64,000 nucleotides of DNA. Source: JAGWBF01 sp965116325. GTDB lineage: Bacteria > Chloroflexota > Dehalococcoidia > Lucifugimonadales > JAGWBF01. The notes under the pieces were generated by a model. That model did not search any database and was not told where the DNA came from. It was given only the letters and a program-made list of their open reading frames with translations. The stretch spans positions 1,612,001 to 1,676,000 of the forward strand of contig OZ220675.1 in the NCBI GenBank assembly GCA_965116325.1. Direction: 5' to 3'. The translations under genes and the position numbers were made by a program. Numbering within the stretch: the first letter of the stretch is position 1; each line of letters opens with the position of its first letter. Positions 34,084 through 42,909 of the stretch are shown here, piece by piece.

Positions 34084-34554
34084 ATGTCTAGGCGCAGAAG
34101 GGCTGAGAGGCGCGTTGTGCCTCCCGACCCTAAGTACAACAGTCCCGAGTTGGCCCGCTTCATCAACAAAATTATGAAGTGGGGAAAGAAGAGCACTGCC
34201 GAGCGGGTGGTGTATGGGGCGATGGAAGTGGTGGAGCGAGATGCCCGTAGGGAACCCCTCGAGGTGTTCCAGCAGGCTTTGAAAAATGCTACACCTCTCC
34301 TGGAGGTCAAACCCAGGAGGGTGGGTGGAGCAACCTATCAGATTCCAACGGAGCTTCGCACCAACCGCAGCGAAGCCCTCGCTATGAGGTGGCTAATCAG
34401 GTCGGCCAGGGCCCGCAAGGGCATGCCCACAACGCGGAAGCTGGCAAATGAGCTGATGGATGCCTCCAGGGGCGAAGGGGCTGCGGTACGCAGGCGGGAA
34501 GAGCTCCACCGGATGGCCGAGGCCAACAGGGCCTTCGTCCACTACAGGTGGTAG
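34084..34554 (+). CDS. rpsG: 30S ribosomal protein S7
   Basis: A 156-residue S7, which nucleates the 3' domain of 16S rRNA. It begins MSRRRRAERR; the conserved NKIMKWGKKSTAERVVYGA and GGATYQIP segments are present and it ends FVHYRW, as in bacterial S7. It follows rpsL by 55 bp with GGAAG before the ATG. The rpsL-rpsG-fusA order is the classic str operon. Confidence 0.97.
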   Translation: MSRRRRAERRVVPPDPKYNSPELARFINKIMKWGKKSTAERVVYGAMEVVERDARREPLEVFQQALKNATPLLEVKPRRVGGATYQIPTELRTNRSEALAMRWLIRSARARKGMPTTRKLANELMDASRGEGAAVRRREELHRMAEANRAFVHYRW

Positions 34555-34620
34555 CATGTAGCCTTCCGCCCAGGGCGCCGGGTCTCCACAGAAGGTCAGG
34601 TCCAGCGGTAGCGTGTAGTC

Positions 34621-36696
34621 ATGTCCGATAAGTCTTCCATAGATAAGATACGCAACATAGGTTTCATCGCCCACATCGATGCGGGTAAGACCACCGTTAC
34701 CGAACGGGTGCTGTTCCTTGCTGGGCGCATTCACCGCGTTGGCGATGTGGACGAAGGCACCACCGTGATGGACTGGATGCCCCAGGAGAGGGAACGGGGC
34801 ATCACCATAACCTCTGCTGCAACTACCTGCTTCTGGGAAGACCACAGGGTCAACATCATCGACACCCCCGGCCACGTGGACTTTACCGCCGAGGTAGAGC
34901 GCAGCCTGCGGGTGCTGGATGGCGGAATTGTGGTGCTGGATGCCGTGGCCGGCGTTCAGCCCCAGTCCGAGACGGTGTGGAGACAGGCGGACAAGTACAA
35001 CGTTCCCAGGATATGCTTCGTCAACAAGATGGACCGCCTGGGCGCCAGCTTCGAGCGGACCATAGACACCATTCGCCACAGGCTCAAGGCCAATGCCATA
35101 CCCATCCAGCTTCCGATTCAGGAGGATGAGTACTTCCGGGGCGTCGTTGACCTGATGCAGGGCCGGGCCCTGGTGTACGAGGACAACAACGGCATGGCCC
35201 CTCATGAAGAGCCCATCCCCGATAGCTACCAGGATGCTTACCAGCAGCACCGGGATGCCATGCTCGAGAAGATAGTCGAGACCGACGATTCCCTGATGAT
35301 CCGGTACCTGGAGGGGGAAACCATAGGCGTCGACGATCTTATGACGGGCTTGAGAAAAGCCACCATCGCAGGGCAGCTGATACCTGTCCTGTGCGGCACC
35401 GCTCCGACGGGTCGAGGCATCCATCCCCTGATGGATGCCATAATCAGCTATCTCCCGTCGCCAGCCGACGTACCGGCGGTTACGGGAGTCCTAGCCCACA
35501 ATGGACAGGAAGTTGTACGAGAAGCCAGGGATGACACGCCGATGTCTTCCCTGGCTTTTAAGGTCACCACCGATCCATACGTGGGCCGGCTGGTTTACCT
35601 GCGGGTGTACTCGGGCTCCGTCAAGTCGGGCGCCTCTGTGGTGAACGTAACCAAGAACATAAACGAACGCATGGGCCGGGTCCTCCAGATGCATGCTAAC
35701 CGCCGGGAGGAGATCGAAGAGGTGGGTGCGGGCAACATCTGCGCAGCCGTCGGCCTGAAGAACACCTTCACTGGCGATACCATCTGCACCCGGGAAGCCC
35801 CCGTGGTCCTGGAACCCCCCAAGTTCCCCTCCCCGGTGCTCTCTGTGGCCATCGAACCTATGAGCAAGGCAGACCAGGACAAGCTGAGCGATGCCCTGGA
35901 CAAGCTGGCGGAAGAGGACCCGACCTTCTTCGTCCAATACGATAAGGAGACGGGCCAGACCCTGATTTCGGGCATGGGCGAGCTGCACCTTGAGGTGCTG
36001 GTGGACAGGATCCGACGGGAGTTCCACGTAGGGGCCAACGTCGGAAAGCCGAAGGTGTCCTACAGGGAAGCGATCACCACATCCATAAGGTCCGAGGGTC
36101 GTTTCGTTCGCCAGTCGGGTGGGCGCGGCCAGTACGGCCACGTCTGGCTGGAGATAGAGCCGGCCGAACCCGGAGAAGGGTTCAAGTTCGAGAACCGAAT
36201 CGAGGGCGGAGTCATCCCCAGGGAGTACATCCCTGCGGTCCAGGCGGGGGTCAAAGAGGCCCTGAACAACGGCCCCATTGCAGGATATCCCATGGTGGAT
36301 ATCAGGGTGTCCTTGTATGACGGCAGCTTCCACACGGTGGACTCGTCGGAGATCGCCTTCAAAGCAGCCGGGTCCATCGCCTTCCGGGATGGTGTGAGGA
36401 AGGCTCATCCCCAGCTCCTGGAACCCGTCATGGACATGGAGGTCGTAACCCCCGGAGATTTCCTGGGCGATGTCCTGGGAGACCTGAACTCCCGCCGTGC
36501 CCAGATACGCAACATAGAAGGACATGAAGGGATACAGGTGGTGCGAGTAATGATCCCCCTGGGAGAGACCTTCGCATACACCACAACGCTGCGCTCGGTC
36601 ACCCAGGGGCGGGCAACCTACACCATGGAGTTCCGGGACTACGAACCTGTACCCGAAGGTATGGTTCAAGGTATAATTCGCGGGGTTTCTGCTTAG
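34621..36696 (+). CDS. fusA: Elongation factor G
   Basis: The canonical 691-residue EF-G that drives tRNA-mRNA translocation. G1 is AHIDAGKTT, switch I contains QERERGITITSA, G3 is DTPGHVDF and G4 NKMDR; domain IV has SGGRGQYGHVWLE. It is more standard than the paralogue at 17161. The upstream ribosome site is weak. tuf, often next in this operon, is absent; rpsJ follows after 21 bp. Confidence 0.97.
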   Translation: MSDKSSIDKIRNIGFIAHIDAGKTTVTERVLFLAGRIHRVGDVDEGTTVMDWMPQERERGITITSAATTCFWEDHRVNIIDTPGHVDFTAEVERSLRVLDGGIVVLDAVAGVQPQSETVWRQADKYNVPRICFVNKMDRLGASFERTIDTIRHRLKANAIPIQLPIQEDEYFRGVVDLMQGRALVYEDNNGMAPHEEPIPDSYQDAYQQHRDAMLEKIVETDDSLMIRYLEGETIGVDDLMTGLRKATIAGQLIPVLCGTAPTGRGIHPLMDAIISYLPSPADVPAVTGVLAHNGQEVVREARDDTPMSSLAFKVTTDPYVGRLVYLRVYSGSVKSGASVVNVTKNINERMGRVLQMHANRREEIEEVGAGNICAAVGLKNTFTGDTICTREAPVVLEPPKFPSPVLSVAIEPMSKADQDKLSDALDKLAEEDPTFFVQYDKETGQTLISGMGELHLEVLVDRIRREFHVGANVGKPKVSYREAITTSIRSEGRFVRQSGGRGQYGHVWLEIEPAEPGEGFKFENRIEGGVIPREYIPAVQAGVKEALNNGPIAGYPMVDIRVSLYDGSFHTVDSSEIAFKAAGSIAFRDGVRKAHPQLLEPVMDMEVVTPGDFLGDVLGDLNSRRAQIRNIEGHEGIQVVRVMIPLGETFAYTTTLRSVTQGRATYTMEFRDYEPVPEGMVQGIIRGVSA

Positions 36697-36717
36697 GCAG
36701 GGTAGGTAAGGTAGGAA

Positions 36718-37032
36718 ATGACAACCAGCCGTCAAAAAGTAAGGATCGTACTGAAGGCCTTCGACCATAAGTCCCTCGACCTGTCGGCAGGGCAGATCGT
36801 GGATACAGCCGAGCGCACCGGGGCAGTGGTCCTGGGGCCTGTGCCCCTGCCCACCCACATCCGGCGTTTCTGCGTGATCCGCTCCCCCCACGTAGACAAG
36901 GACTCGAGGGAGCACTTCGAGATACGTACCCACAAGCGACTGGTTGACATCGTGGAACCCACTTCCAAGACCATCGACGCCCTCACCCGGCTCAATCTGC
37001 CGGCGGGCGTCGATATCGCAATCAAGCTGTAG
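36718..37032 (+). CDS. rpsJ: 30S ribosomal protein S10
   Basis: A 104-residue S10 (NusE), part of the small subunit head and of antitermination complexes. Hallmarks are RIVLKAFDHKSLD, the PLPTHIRRFCVIRSPHVDKDSREHFEIRTHKR loop and the C-terminal LPAGVDIAIKL. TAGGAA precedes the ATG. It begins the S10 section of the cluster. Confidence 0.97.
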   Translation: MTTSRQKVRIVLKAFDHKSLDLSAGQIVDTAERTGAVVLGPVPLPTHIRRFCVIRSPHVDKDSREHFEIRTHKRLVDIVEPTSKTIDALTRLNLPAGVDIAIKL

Positions 37033-37107
37033 GAGAATGCAGCCTGGTCCAACGTAAGTGTTGACCGGCGCTGAAGAAAACATGACAGGCCACTTGGAGC
37101 AGCAGAT

Positions 37108-37725
37108 TTGATCAAGGGCATCTTGGCAACCAAGATAGGGATGACCCAGGTCTTCCAGCCCAACGGGCGGGTGGTTCCCGTTACCGTTGTACAGGCCGGG
37201 CCATGCACCGTCACCCAGGTCAAGACCGACGACCTAGATGGCTACGAAGCAGCCCAGGTTGGCTTTGGCACCTCCAAGAACTTGAACAAACCAAAGCGGG
37301 GGCATATCGGCAGGGGAGCCTCCTACCGGTACCTCCGGGAGATGCCCGTGGACTCGGTGGAAGGTCTCAACGTGGGCCAGGAGTTCAACGCAGGCGACCT
37401 GTTCGAGGTCGGAGAAAAGGTCGATGTAATAGGAAAGTCCAAGGGCCAGGGATTCCAGGGCACCATGAAGCGTCACGGCTTCGGTGGAGGGCCCCGGACC
37501 CATGGCCAATCGGACAGGGCCAGGGCGCCCGGCTCCATCGGCGCCACAACCTACCCCGCCCGGGTGCTCAAGGGCAAGAAGATGGCAGGACATATGGGCA
37601 GCGCCCGGGTCACCCTCAAGGGCATAGAGGTGGTACAGGTGGATGCCGAGCGGAACCTGATCCTTCTCAAGGGAGGCGTACCGGGAGCGCCCAACAGCCT
37701 GCTCATGATAAGAAAGGCAAAATAG
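37108..37725 (+). CDS. rplC: 50S ribosomal protein L3
   Basis: A 205-residue L3, an early-binding 23S rRNA protein that reaches the peptidyl transferase centre. It begins IKGILATKIGMTQVF; the HGFGGGPRTHGQSDRARAPGSIG loop with the Gln that is methylated in E. coli is present. The start is TTG, with GGAGCAG upstream. Confidence 0.96.
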   Translation: MIKGILATKIGMTQVFQPNGRVVPVTVVQAGPCTVTQVKTDDLDGYEAAQVGFGTSKNLNKPKRGHIGRGASYRYLREMPVDSVEGLNVGQEFNAGDLFEVGEKVDVIGKSKGQGFQGTMKRHGFGGGPRTHGQSDRARAPGSIGATTYPARVLKGKKMAGHMGSARVTLKGIEVVQVDAERNLILLKGGVPGAPNSLLMIRKAK

Positions 37726-37768
37726 GCTTCCCGGAAGGGAAGCCTGCAAGACTGAACGAGAAGCCGGT

Positions 37769-38440
37769 ATGGAAGTACAGGTAAGAAATCTAAAGGGTGA
37801 AGTGGTGGACACCGCCGAGGTCAACGACGGCGTATTTGGCGTCCCCATGAACAAGTCCGTGGTGCACCAAGCCTTGGTGATGTACCAGCAGAACCGACGT
37901 CAGGGCACCCACCAGACCAAGACCCGCGCCTACGTGTCCGGCGGGGGTCGGAAACCGTGGCCCCAGAAGTACACCGGACGCGCCCGGCAGGGCAGCACCC
38001 GGTCTCCTCATTGGCGCCATGGCGGAGTGGCCTTCGGCCCCCACCCCCGCGATTACACGAAACAGATGCCCAAGAAGATGCGCCGCCTGGCCCTGAAGTG
38101 CGTACTTTCCGAGAAGGTCCGGGGCGGGGGGATGATCGTGCTGGATGATCTCTCCATGGATGCTCCAAAGAGCAAGGCCATGAAGGAGATCCTGGGGAAC
38201 CTGGGGATCAGCGCATCAGCCTTGGTCGTCACCGAACAGCCCCAAGCCAGCGTGGTGCGCTCGGCACGAAACCTGCCCAGGATATGGACCCTGCCCGTGG
38301 ATTTGCTGAACGCTGAGCAGGTGCTGAAGCAGGAAAAGATGGTAATCACCCTGGATGCTCTCAGGAAGGCCGAAGAGATGCTGGCCACCGGGGAGAGGGA
38401 AATCCAGGTTTCCGAGGATGGCGGCGATGAAACAGAATGA
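37769..38440 (+). CDS. rplD: 50S ribosomal protein L4
   Basis: A 223-residue L4 lining the exit tunnel. The extended loop RRQGTHQTKTRAYVSGGGRKPWPQKYTGRARQGSTRSPHWRHGG is typical. A short acidic tail (residues 210-223) follows the usual end. It overlaps rplW by 14 bp, so translation is likely coupled. Confidence 0.96.
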   Translation: MEVQVRNLKGEVVDTAEVNDGVFGVPMNKSVVHQALVMYQQNRRQGTHQTKTRAYVSGGGRKPWPQKYTGRARQGSTRSPHWRHGGVAFGPHPRDYTKQMPKKMRRLALKCVLSEKVRGGGMIVLDDLSMDAPKSKAMKEILGNLGISASALVVTEQPQASVVRSARNLPRIWTLPVDLLNAEQVLKQEKMVITLDALRKAEEMLATGEREIQVSEDGGDETE

Positions 38441-38711
38441 AGTGATCGTCAAGCCCCTCATCACAGAGAAGAGCACAATCGCCCAGGAAAGCGGCAAGTA
38501 CGTCTTTCATATCGATCCGCGGGCAAACAAGGTTGAGGTAAAGCAGGCTGTCGAACACGCCTTCAGCGTCACAGTTCTCGACGTCAACATCACCAAGAAC
38601 CGAGGCAAGATGAAGCGGTTCGGCCCGCGCATGAAGAAAACACCCGACATCAAGAAAGCTGTGGTCACCCTGAAGCAGGGGGACCGAATCCAGATTATCG
38701 AAGGGGTCTAA
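38427..38711 (+). CDS. rplW: 50S ribosomal protein L23
   Basis: A 94-residue L23, located at the tunnel exit where trigger factor and SRP dock. It shows VIVKPLITEKST and the YVFHIDPRANKVEVKQAVE segment. ATG 38427 inside the rplD end gives the family length and has GAGG 9 bases upstream; an in-frame ATG three codons earlier is the alternative. Confidence 0.94.
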   Translation: MKQNEVIVKPLITEKSTIAQESGKYVFHIDPRANKVEVKQAVEHAFSVTVLDVNITKNRGKMKRFGPRMKKTPDIKKAVVTLKQGDRIQIIEGV

Positions 38712-38715
38712 GGGA

Positions 38716-39546
38716 GTGCCACTAAAGATACCTAACCCCAAAACGCCGGGTACCCGGGATGCAGCTCTCCCGTCTTTCGACGAGGTTACCACCTCCAAGC
38801 CGGAGAAGTCTCTGCTTCGTCCCCAAAGCAAGACCAGTGGTCGGAACAACCGGGGACGTGTCACCCTGCGCCATCGGGGCGGCGGTTCCAAGAAGATGTA
38901 CCGGGTCGTCGACTTCAAGCGGGACAAGGTCGGAGTTCCTGGCAAGGTGAGGTCGGTAGAATACGACCCCAACCGATCGGCCCGCATCGCCCTGATCGTC
39001 TATGCCGATGGCGAGAAGCGGTACATCCTGGCGCCCCTGGGCCTGGAGATTGGGGCCCGAATAGAATCGGGACCTCGCGCTGAGATCAAGCCCGGAAACA
39101 CCCTGCCCCTGCGGAACATTCCGGCGGGCACCCAGGTGCACAACCTGGAGATAACGCCGGGCAAGGGAGGCCAGCTTGTGCGCAGCGCAGGTGTGGCGGC
39201 CCAGGTGCTATCCCGTGAAGATCCCTACGTGCTGATCCGCCTCCCATCGGGCGAGGTGCGACGGGTGCTGGTGGACTGCCAGGCAACCATCGGGCAGCTG
39301 GGCAACCCGGACCACAAGAACATAAAGCTGGGGAAGGCCGGGAAGACACGCTACAGGGGGCGAAGACCCCAGGTGCGCGGTGTGGCCATGAGCCCCAGAG
39401 ACCACCCCCACGGCGGAGGCGAGGGACGTTCGCCCGTAGGCATGCCGGGCCCCAAGACTCCTTGGGGCAAACCTGCCCTGGGCTATAAGACGCGCAAGAA
39501 GAAGAAAGCCAGCAGCAGCCTCATGGTGAGGACAAGGAGGAGGTAA
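38716..39546 (+). CDS. rplB: 50S ribosomal protein L2
   Basis: A 276-residue L2, essential for subunit joining and peptidyl transfer. It includes the GRNNRGRVTLRHRGGGSKK segment and the C-terminal GVAMSPRDHPHGGGEGR, whose His is functionally important. GTG start; AAGGG lies just before it. Four bp separate it from rplW. Confidence 0.97.
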   Translation: MPLKIPNPKTPGTRDAALPSFDEVTTSKPEKSLLRPQSKTSGRNNRGRVTLRHRGGGSKKMYRVVDFKRDKVGVPGKVRSVEYDPNRSARIALIVYADGEKRYILAPLGLEIGARIESGPRAEIKPGNTLPLRNIPAGTQVHNLEITPGKGGQLVRSAGVAAQVLSREDPYVLIRLPSGEVRRVLVDCQATIGQLGNPDHKNIKLGKAGKTRYRGRRPQVRGVAMSPRDHPHGGGEGRSPVGMPGPKTPWGKPALGYKTRKKKKASSSLMVRTRRR

Positions 39547-39549
39547 GGG

Positions 39550-39849
39550 ATGTCCCGCTCTACCAAGAAGGGCCCATTCGTGCATCCCAAGCTGGCCAAG
39601 AAGGTGGAAACCGTCCAGAGGGCTGGCACAAAGTCGGTCATCCGCACATGGTCCCGGGCATCCACCATAATGCCCGACATGGTCGGCCTGACCATAGCTG
39701 TGCATGATGGCAGGCGCCATGTGCCCGTCTTTATTACAGAGAACACCGTGGGCCACAAGCTGGGAGAGTTTGCTCCCACTCGCACCTTCCGGGGGCATGT
39801 GGCCCGCTCCGAGAGGACGACCCAACCCCGAGGCGGGGGACGCAGGTAG
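39550..39849 (+). CDS. rpsS: 30S ribosomal protein S19
   Basis: A 99-residue S19 in the small subunit head. It begins MSRSTKKGPFVHPKL; the AGTKSVIRTWSRASTIMPDMVG and GHKLGEFAPTRTFRGH segments are diagnostic. GGAGG precedes the ATG within the end of rplB. Confidence 0.97.
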   Translation: MSRSTKKGPFVHPKLAKKVETVQRAGTKSVIRTWSRASTIMPDMVGLTIAVHDGRRHVPVFITENTVGHKLGEFAPTRTFRGHVARSERTTQPRGGGRR

Positions 39850-39884
39850 ATGGCCATGGCTGCTCATTTCGAGGAGGACTTCAG

Positions 39885-40232
39885 GTGCCCGAGGTAAAGG
39901 CAACGGCAAGGGACGTCGGGGCTTCCCCCAAGAGGCTCAAGCCCATCACCGACCTGGTGCGGGGTAGGCCTGTGGAGGAAGCTTTGGACACGTTGAGGCT
40001 CCTGCCTTCACCGTGGGCGCGGACGGTGTATAAGGTCGTCAGGTCGGCGGCTGCAAATGCCGAGAACAACCTGCTCATGGACCCTGACAACCTGGTTATC
40101 GTAAAGATAGTCGCCGACGGGGCCCGGTCCCTGAAGCGCTTCCGTCCCCGGGCTAGGGGACGCATAGGTCGCATCGCCAAGCGCTCCAGCCACATCACGG
40201 TGGTTGTAAACGATGCTGAGGAGGTGTCCTAG
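39885..40232 (+). CDS. rplV: 50S ribosomal protein L22
   Basis: A 115-residue L22, with a long hairpin that reaches into the exit tunnel. It shows RDVGASPKRLKPITDLVRG and the RPRARGRIGRIAKRSSHITVVV hairpin. GTG start, with GAGGAGGAC upstream. It ends 0 bp before rpsC. Confidence 0.96.
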   Translation: MPEVKATARDVGASPKRLKPITDLVRGRPVEEALDTLRLLPSPWARTVYKVVRSAAANAENNLLMDPDNLVIVKIVADGARSLKRFRPRARGRIGRIAKRSSHITVVVNDAEEVS

Positions 40233-40979
40233 GTGGGACATAAGACCCATCCTACGGGCTTTCGCCTGGGAATCGTAAAGGACTGGCAGACCCACTGGTA
40301 CGCTCCCCGGGGTAGAGACTACCGGGAGCTGGTGCTGGAGGACCTGTCAATCCGCAATGGCATTGCCAAGGAGTACGAGGGGTTCGGCAACGCCGGCATC
40401 GCTCGAATCGAGATCGACCGGGGCTCCCAGGACATAGTCATCAACGTGCACTCGGCTAGGCCGGGCATCCTCATCGGACGTGATGGAGAGCGGGTAAAGA
40501 AGCTGCGCTCCCGCCTGGAAAAGCTGACCGTGCGGCGCATCCAGCTGAATATCCTGGAGATATCCCAGCCGGAGCTGAACGCATTCCTGGTGAGCCGAAA
40601 CATCTCCGACCAGCTGGAGCGAAGGGTCTCCTACCGCAGGGCCATGCGCCAAGCTGCGCAGAGAGCGATGCAGGCTGGGGCTCAAGGCATAAAGATCAGT
40701 ATCAAGGGGCGTATCACCGGCGCCGAGATCGCCCGCCGGGAAAAGCTCATGGATGGACGGCTTCCCCTTCACACGCTGAGGGCCGACATCGACTACAGCA
40801 TTACCGAAGCCAGGACGCTGATGGGACGCATCGGCGTGAAGGTGTGGATATATAAGGGCGAGGTGCTGCCTCCGCCACCCGAGGAGATAGCCGAAGAGCT
40901 GGAGACCATAGAGGTGACGGTGCACGCCGAGGACACCCCTACAGTAAACCTCGAGGAATTGGCCGATGCTACAACCTAA
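40233..40979 (+). CDS. rpsC: 30S ribosomal protein S3
   Basis: A 248-residue S3 at the mRNA entry channel. It begins GHKTHPTGFRLGI; the KH domain contains IVINVHSARPGILIGRDGERVKKL. The C-terminal 30 residues are acidic and slightly longer than usual. GTG start, GAGGAGGTG upstream. It overlaps rplP by 14 bp. Confidence 0.97.
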   Translation: MGHKTHPTGFRLGIVKDWQTHWYAPRGRDYRELVLEDLSIRNGIAKEYEGFGNAGIARIEIDRGSQDIVINVHSARPGILIGRDGERVKKLRSRLEKLTVRRIQLNILEISQPELNAFLVSRNISDQLERRVSYRRAMRQAAQRAMQAGAQGIKISIKGRITGAEIARREKLMDGRLPLHTLRADIDYSITEARTLMGRIGVKVWIYKGEVLPPPPEEIAEELETIEVTVHAEDTPTVNLEELADATT

Positions 40980-41397
40980 AAGGGTCAAGTACCGCAAGAT
41001 GCACCGGGGACACCGGAGGGGCGTTGCCACATCCGGAAACTCGGTTTCCTTTGGAGAGTATGGCCTGAAGGCCATGGAGTGCGCATGGATCACAGCTAGG
41101 CAGATAGAGGCCGCCCGTATCGCCATCAACAGGCATATGCGCCGGGGAGGCAACGTCTGGGTGCGCCTGTTCTCGGACAAGGCGGTCAGCAAGAAGCCGG
41201 CAGAGGTGCGCATGGGCGGAGGCAAAGCGGCTGTGGACCACTGGGTAGCCGTCGTCAAGCCGGGCCGGATCATGTTCGAGGTTAGCGGCGTCCGGGAAGA
41301 GGTCGCCATGGAAGCCCTGAGGCTGGCATCCCACAAACTGCCCATCGCCACCAGGGCGGTCCGTCGGGATGGGTCCGGCGATATAGCCGAAGCATAA
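40966..41397 (+). CDS. rplP: 50S ribosomal protein L16
   Basis: A 143-residue L16 near the A site of the large subunit. It begins MLQPKRVKYRKMHRGHRRG and has the AAWITARQIEAARIAINR-like and PVTKKPAEVRMGGGKG-like segments. The ATG lies inside the end of rpsC. Confidence 0.96.
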   Translation: MLQPKRVKYRKMHRGHRRGVATSGNSVSFGEYGLKAMECAWITARQIEAARIAINRHMRRGGNVWVRLFSDKAVSKKPAEVRMGGGKAAVDHWVAVVKPGRIMFEVSGVREEVAMEALRLASHKLPIATRAVRRDGSGDIAEA

Positions 41398-41421
41398 CCA
41401 GGTCAACGGGAGCGTACCGGA

Positions 41422-41619
41422 GTGCGAGCACACGAAATACGAGAAATGGACAATGAGGAGCTCAAAAGGACCCTGGAGGAATCCTACAGGGAGCTTATGA
41501 ACATCCGCTTCCGCCTCGCAACCAAGCAGATGGCCAACACCTCGCAGGTAAGGTACGTGAAGAGGAACATAGCCCGCCTCAACACCATCATCAGGCAGCG
41601 GGAACTGGGAGAATCTTAG
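41422..41619 (+). CDS. rpmC: 50S ribosomal protein L29
   Basis: A 65-residue L29, a two-helix protein at the tunnel exit. It has the RFRLATKQMANTSQVRYVKRNIARLNTI signature. GTG start with GGGAGCG upstream. One base separates it from rpsQ. Confidence 0.94.
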   Translation: MRAHEIREMDNEELKRTLEESYRELMNIRFRLATKQMANTSQVRYVKRNIARLNTIIRQRELGES

Positions 41620-41620
41620 T

Positions 41621-42547
41621 ATGGTCAAGGAGTTTCGAAAGGTCAGGGTGGGCCGCGTCATCAGCACCAAGATGGACAAGACAGCCTTGGTGGAAGTCCG
41701 CTGGCAGCAGCGCCATCCCATCTACAAGAAGAGCCTCCGGCGGATAACCAAGTGTTACGCCCACGACGAGGGCAACGAATGCCTTCTCGGTGACCTTGTG
41801 CGCATCGAAGAGACCCGCCCTATCTCCAAGACTAAGCGCTGGAGAGTATTGGCCATACTGGAGCGCCATGAGGTCGCGGAGGTGAAACCTGTAGAGCTGG
41901 ACCAAGCTGTACTGACCGAGGCCTTCGCTCCAACAGTCGTTGAGGAAGAGGCTGAGGCGGCGCCGGCTGTTGAGGCAGTCGATGAGGTCGAAACCTTAGA
42001 GGCAGAGCCTGTTGTAGAAGAAGCTGTGGAAGAGCCTGTGGCAGAGGCAGAGCCTGTTGTAGAAGAAGCTATCGAAGAGCCTGTGGCAGAGGCAGAGCCT
42101 GTTGTAGAAGAAGCTGTGGAAGAGCCTGTTGCCGAGGCAGAGCCTGTTGTAGAAGAAGCTATCGAAGAGCCTGTGGCAGAGGCAGAGCCTGTTGTAGAAG
42201 AAGCTGTGGAAGAGCCTGTTGCCGAGGCAGAGCCTGTTGTAGAAGAAGCTGTGGAAGAGCCTGTGGCAGAGGCAGAGCCTGTTGCAGAAGAGGCAGTCGA
42301 AGAGCCTGTGGCAGAGGCAGAGCCTGTTGTAGAAGAAGCTGCGGAAGAGCCTGTTGCCGAGGCAGAACCTGTTGTAGAAGAAGCTATCGAGGAGCCTGTG
42401 GCTGAGGCAGAACCTGTCGTAGAAGAAGCAGTCGAGGAGCCTGTTGCCGAAGCTGAGCCTGTCGTAGAAGAAGCTGCCGAGGAGCCTGTGGCAGAGACAG
42501 AGTCTGCCCAGGAAGAAGCAGACCCCGAATCGGAGACAAGGCAATGA
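41621..42547 (+). CDS. rpsQ: 30S ribosomal protein S17 with long acidic repeat tail
   Basis: Residues 1 to about 85 are a normal S17: KVRVGRVISTKMDKTALVEV, YKKSLRRITKCYAHDE and the basic RPISKTKRWRV segment. S17 usually ends there, at 80-90 residues. Here the frame continues to 308 residues. A Glu/Ala/Val/Pro-rich linker is followed by eleven copies of a 15-residue unit (EAEPVVEEAVEEPVA) and a short acidic end. The tail has no Lys or Cys and should be disordered or a highly charged rod exposed on the ribosome. The stop overlaps the rplN start (ATGA), so the frame is intact within the operon. Confidence 0.95.
   Translation: MVKEFRKVRVGRVISTKMDKTALVEVRWQQRHPIYKKSLRRITKCYAHDEGNECLLGDLVRIEETRPISKTKRWRVLAILERHEVAEVKPVELDQAVLTEAFAPTVVEEEAEAAPAVEAVDEVETLEAEPVVEEAVEEPVAEAEPVVEEAIEEPVAEAEPVVEEAVEEPVAEAEPVVEEAIEEPVAEAEPVVEEAVEEPVAEAEPVVEEAVEEPVAEAEPVAEEAVEEPVAEAEPVVEEAAEEPVAEAEPVVEEAIEEPVAEAEPVVEEAVEEPVAEAEPVVEEAAEEPVAETESAQEEADPESETRQ
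41999..42493 (+). repeat. Eleven 45-bp tandem repeats within rpsQ
   Basis: Eleven in-frame units of 45 bp, each coding E-A-E-P-V-V-E-E-A-x-E-E-P-V-A with x = Val, Ile or Ala. Copies vary mostly at this x codon and at third positions (gtg/gtt, gca/gcc), so the array is not freshly expanded throughout. No unit breaks the frame. Confidence 0.95.
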
Positions 42548-42909
42548 TCCAGACCTTTTCCCGACTTGTAGTAGCTGACAATAGCGGCGCCCGGGAGATC
42601 ATGTGCATAAACATACCGGGCTCCAGTCGCCGTCGGTACGCATCCATCGGCGACATCATCGTCGGCGCCGTTAAGGAAGCTACCCCTATGGCGGCGGTGA
42701 AGAAGGGTGACGTGGTACGGGCGGTTATCGTCCGCACTGCCCAGCCCCACCGGAGGCCCGACGGCACATATGTGCGTTTCGACGACAATGCAGCGGTGTT
42801 GGTCACCGGCACCAACCCCCGGGGAAGTCGGATATTCGGCCCTGTGGCTCGGGAGCTGAGGGACCGCGGCTACATGCGGGTCATCTCCCTCGCTCCGGAG
42901 GTTGTGTGA
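42544..42909 (+). CDS. rplN: 50S ribosomal protein L14
   Basis: A 121-residue L14, forming an intersubunit bridge. It has MIQTFSRLVVADNSGAREIMCI and RFDDNAAVLV...PRGSRIFGPVARELR. It overlaps the rpsQ stop by 4 bp. Confidence 0.97.
   Translation: MIQTFSRLVVADNSGAREIMCINIPGSSRRRYASIGDIIVGAVKEATPMAAVKKGDVVRAVIVRTAQPHRRPDGTYVRFDDNAAVLVTGTNPRGSRIFGPVARELRDRGYMRVISLAPEVV

Noticed and set aside
35491..37083. A 530-codon open frame on the strand opposite fusA and rpsJ.
   Set aside because: GC-rich genes often leave long open frames on the opposite strand. The plus-strand proteins are certain, and the reverse product looks like no known protein.
41755..42750. A long open reading frame on the minus strand across the rpsQ repeats (Ser/Thr/Ala/Gly-rich).
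   Set aside because: It is a by-product of the 45-bp periodic sequence. It has no ribosome site or promoter and lies opposite well-supported ribosomal genes.
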